From an uncultured Pirellulaceae bacterium (GTDB taxonomy: Bacteria > Planctomycetota > Planctomycetia > Pirellulales > Pirellulaceae), in the NCBI GenBank assembly GCA_947258905.1, contig CAMYKF010000095.1, positions 1-6,200 on the forward strand: a DNA stretch of 6,200 bases, in the 5' to 3' direction. Shown here piece by piece: positions 4,091 through 6,200 of the stretch (positions are counted from its first letter, which is position 1; every line of letters starts with the position of its first letter). A program made the translations under genes and the position numbers. The notes under the pieces were generated by a model. That model did no database searches. It was given only the letters and a program-made list of their open reading frames with translations, and had not been told where the DNA came from.

Positions 4091-6200
4091 CGATTTGCGG
4101 CACCAGTCGTGTGTTTTCGCGGTCTTCTTCCAGCGGCAGCTGCAAGTCCGAAAACCTGAATGGAATCTCCAGTTCCCGACCCTTGTCGTTAACGGTGATT
4201 TGCAAGTCCAGTGGATCGGTGATGTCGGACGGGAAATTGAACTGGTAAAACGCCGAGCGCAATCCCATCGACTGCGATTCGCCTACCGCGTCGCCATCGT
4301 CGGCAACCAGAACCACGTCAAGGATTTCGTTCACATTTCCACGCGACTCGACGATCAGGGTGCGGGGATCGGGCATGCGTAAAAACACGTCCGCATCCTT
4401 GTTCCGCAGCAGATCATGATCGATGCGGCCCTGGTTGTTAACGACGTCGGACACCGTCAAGACATTACTTTGGGTTCCCAACATCAACCGCAGCTGCCCC
4501 TCGACCTGTGTCAGGGCCTTGGGCAGGTCGCCGGGGCGATCAAATTCGACGGACGCCGTGATCTCGGGCAGCAACAGTTGCTGGAACGCGTCATTCGCCT
4601 GGTCGCCGTTATTCGGCACGACTTTCGTCCATCCGGTCATCACATTGGGAACACGCGGCGGCAGCATGACCGGGCGGCAGGTTTGACCATCGACGCCCCG
4701 TACGGACTTGAACTGGATAAATCCGACATGGGTGGCTGACTCCAGCACTTCGCCGGACGCGTTAATTACCACTTCAAAATTGGGCGGCTCGGGCTCCAGC
4801 AACGCCGACAATTTCGCCGTGCCTTTCCAGCGAACCAGGCTGCGCAGCGATATCTGATCCAGTAACTGTTGATCCGTGGCCTTCGTTATTTCCGGACCGG
4901 CAACGGTCGCTGACACACTTAATGCATTCGCTGCAATAGCGGGAACCATTCGGGGAGACGCCCGGGGAGGAGTCGCGCGTTTGACGGACGGCTGCCGTGT
5001 GCCAACGCTGGCGGACGATTCCGCCAAGTCAGCAAAGTCATCCGTCGGCATCTCTTCGCTTCTGTCGCGTTGGCGAAACAGCGGCACTTCAGGCCGGTCG
5101 GGCGGCTGAAATTCGGCAATCTCGGGAATTGTATTTTCTGATTCCAATTCCATTTCCGGCGTTACCGACACCGGGGGCTCGGCGGTCGATGGCTCAAGCA
5201 GCGGCGGGACTTGCATGGCAACGTCCGGTTCGGAAGATGGCTCGCGCGGATTGAATGACGGCGGGCTGAATTCGACGCCCGGCGGCTCATTTGATTCGGG
5301 CCTGCTCTCCGGTGTCGCGGTGGCGTCCGCCAGATCGTCCGGCGAGACAATCGGTTGGTCACTGTTTGCTGGCGGATCAATCGTCGTCGAGGGCAAATCG
5401 GGCGGTTCCATCAACACAGGCGGTGTGTTCTCGACAATCTCGTCGGCACGCTCCATCGCAGGCGGAACTTCCAGCAGGGAGGGCACGGTTTCATCCGCGA
5501 GCGGCGCCTGAGTTGGCGGCACATCCGACAGCGTCGTCTCCAGCGGCGCTGGCAAATTGCCCGTCGCGGATTCCGCTGGCGATACCGGAGTTGCAAAGGC
5601 CGAAGAACGATCTGGCAGGTCAGGCGGCTGCAGTGTCGCTCCCGCATCGCTGTCCCGCAGTTCGTTTTCAGGAACCGTCATTGGCGCGGGCGTTGTGTTA
5701 TCCAGATTGCGCTGCAACTCCGGTTCGTTCCGGGAGAACATCTCGGCCGCTGGTAACTGGGGAGTTACTGCTTGCGGTTGCCGAGGCGCAAAGGGCTCGG
5801 GCATCGGATTGGTTTCCGCGATGCCTTGCGGTTCCACTTGTTCCAGAGGCTCGGTCCGCGTCATAGGCGGGGGCGGCGGCGGTTGAAAGGGCGAGTCGGT
5901 TTGTTCGGCAACTTCCACAGGCATGCGTGACGGATTGTCGTCGGGGGTGTTTGGCAATTCGGGCGGTTGCCAGTTGCCGGGCTGCAGCGACGGAGAATCC
6001 GGGATTTGTGTCGGTGGCTGCTGTGCCAGCGGCGTGATATCCGGCATGGGCTCGGCGGACCACGTCTCGCTCGGTGGCTCCGGGGCCGGCGCCATTTCAA
6101 CCGATGGCATCTGAATTTGCGCCGTGGATGGATCATTCGGCGGTACGTTGGCAGGCGGTACGTTGGCAGGCGGTACGTTGGCAGGCGGTACGTTGGCAGG
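4083..6200 (-). CDS. Large proline-rich protein with C-terminal domain of unknown function, 5'-partial
   Basis: The frame is open from the right edge to TAG at 4083, giving 705 visible residues. The first internal ATG is at 6110, but the 30 codons before it are open and keep the same proline-rich character, so the true start and any signal peptide lie beyond 6200. About 420 residues (roughly 6200-4945) are low-complexity, rich in Pro, Glu, Asp, Ser and Thr, with a run of six prolines (5882-5865) and recurring PP(D/E)LP motifs, as in QPPELPNTP, QPPDLPDRS and EPPDLPSTT. A short basic stretch (about 5000-4947, TRQPSVKRATPPRASPR) separates this from a compositionally normal C-terminal part of about 270 residues (about 4900-4083). 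That part has alternating hydrophobic segments such as LRLMLGTQSNVLTVSDVV and RTLIVESRGNVNEILDVVLV, suggesting a beta-rich domain. I do not recognise the family. An envelope or periplasm-spanning linker protein is one possibility, but that is speculation. Confidence 0.85.
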   Translation of the reverse strand, partial: PANVPPANVPPANVPPANVPPNDPSTAQIQMPSVEMAPAPEPPSETWSAEPMPDITPLAQQPPTQIPDSPSLQPGNWQPPELPNTPDDNPSRMPVEVAEQTDSPFQPPPPPPMTRTEPLEQVEPQGIAETNPMPEPFAPRQPQAVTPQLPAAEMFSRNEPELQRNLDNTTPAPMTVPENELRDSDAGATLQPPDLPDRSSAFATPVSPAESATGNLPAPLETTLSDVPPTQAPLADETVPSLLEVPPAMERADEIVENTPPVLMEPPDLPSTTIDPPANSDQPIVSPDDLADATATPESRPESNEPPGVEFSPPSFNPREPSSEPDVAMQVPPLLEPSTAEPPVSVTPEMELESENTIPEIAEFQPPDRPEVPLFRQRDRSEEMPTDDFADLAESSASVGTRQPSVKRATPPRASPRMVPAIAANALSVSATVAGPEITKATDQQLLDQISLRSLVRWKGTAKLSALLEPEPPNFEVVINASGEVLESATHVGFIQFKSVRGVDGQTCRPVMLPPRVPNVMTGWTKVVPNNGDQANDAFQQLLLPEITASVEFDRPGDLPKALTQVEGQLRLMLGTQSNVLTVSDVVNNQGRIDHDLLRNKDADVFLRMPDPRTLIVESRGNVNEILDVVLVADDGDAVGESQSMGLRSAFYQFNFPSDITDPLDLQITVNDKGRELEIPFRFSDLQLPLEEDRENTRLVPQIDR
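6141..6200. repeat. 15-bp tandem repeat coding for PANVP, at least four copies
   Basis: Four identical copies of CGGTACGTTGGCAGG (plus strand) occupy 6141-6155, 6156-6170, 6171-6185 and 6186-6200. The array continues to the window edge, so the total count is unknown. On the minus strand each unit is CCTGCCAACGTACCG, which reads Pro-Ala-Asn-Val-Pro in the frame of the proline-rich gene. The unit length is a multiple of three, so copy-number changes would preserve the frame. Confidence 0.95.

Noticed and set aside
5291..5866. 191-codon open frame on the plus strand
   Set aside because: It is a mirror of the GC-rich, proline-coding repeats of the minus-strand gene, with an Arg/Ser/Pro/Ala-biased product typical of a shadow frame.
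6141..6200. CRISPR-like array
   Set aside because: The 15-bp units are directly adjacent without spacers and stay in the reading frame of a coding gene, so this is a coding tandem repeat.

Overview
The window looks like a chromosomal piece of a Gram-negative-type bacterium. A member of the Planctomycetes is my best guess. This rests on the style of the genes (a very long proline-rich unknown protein, few Shine-Dalgarno sites, a secreted small-protein start), not on any marker gene. The base composition is moderately GC-rich by eye. There are no rRNA or tRNA genes, insertion sequences, CRISPR arrays or phage genes that I can support.

Layout, left to right. Bases 1-88 (minus) hold the first 29 codons of a secreted or lipid-anchored protein of unknown function that runs off the left edge. 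After a gap with a candidate terminator (162-199) comes a KAS II/FabF-type ketosynthase fold (296-1546, minus) in which all three catalytic-triad positions are replaced (Glu, Gln, Asn). Upstream of it, on the same strand, is a GNAT-fold acyltransferase of the YghO / bacterial ceramide synthase family (1665-2801). The 118-bp gap between these two genes contains two clear inverted repeats. A 242-bp divergent spacer separates the acyltransferase from an extended short-chain dehydrogenase (3044-4045, plus) of the NAD-dependent epimerase/dehydratase type, the superfamily that includes bacterial ceramide reductase CerR. Convergent to it, only 37 bp away, is a large gene (4083 to beyond 6200, minus). 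It has a long acidic proline-rich region and a separate C-terminal domain of unknown function, and its upstream visible end is a 15-bp tandem repeat coding for PANVP.

The most interesting reading is that 296-4045 is part of a bacterial sphingolipid (ceramide) locus: an N-acyltransferase, a 3-oxo-sphingolipid-type reductase and a catalytically dead ketosynthase that could be a structural or chain-length partner. The family assignments come from sequence motifs. The pathway assignment is inference, because the defining enzyme, serine palmitoyltransferase, and an acyl carrier protein are not in this window. The proline-rich gene shows no visible link to this pathway.
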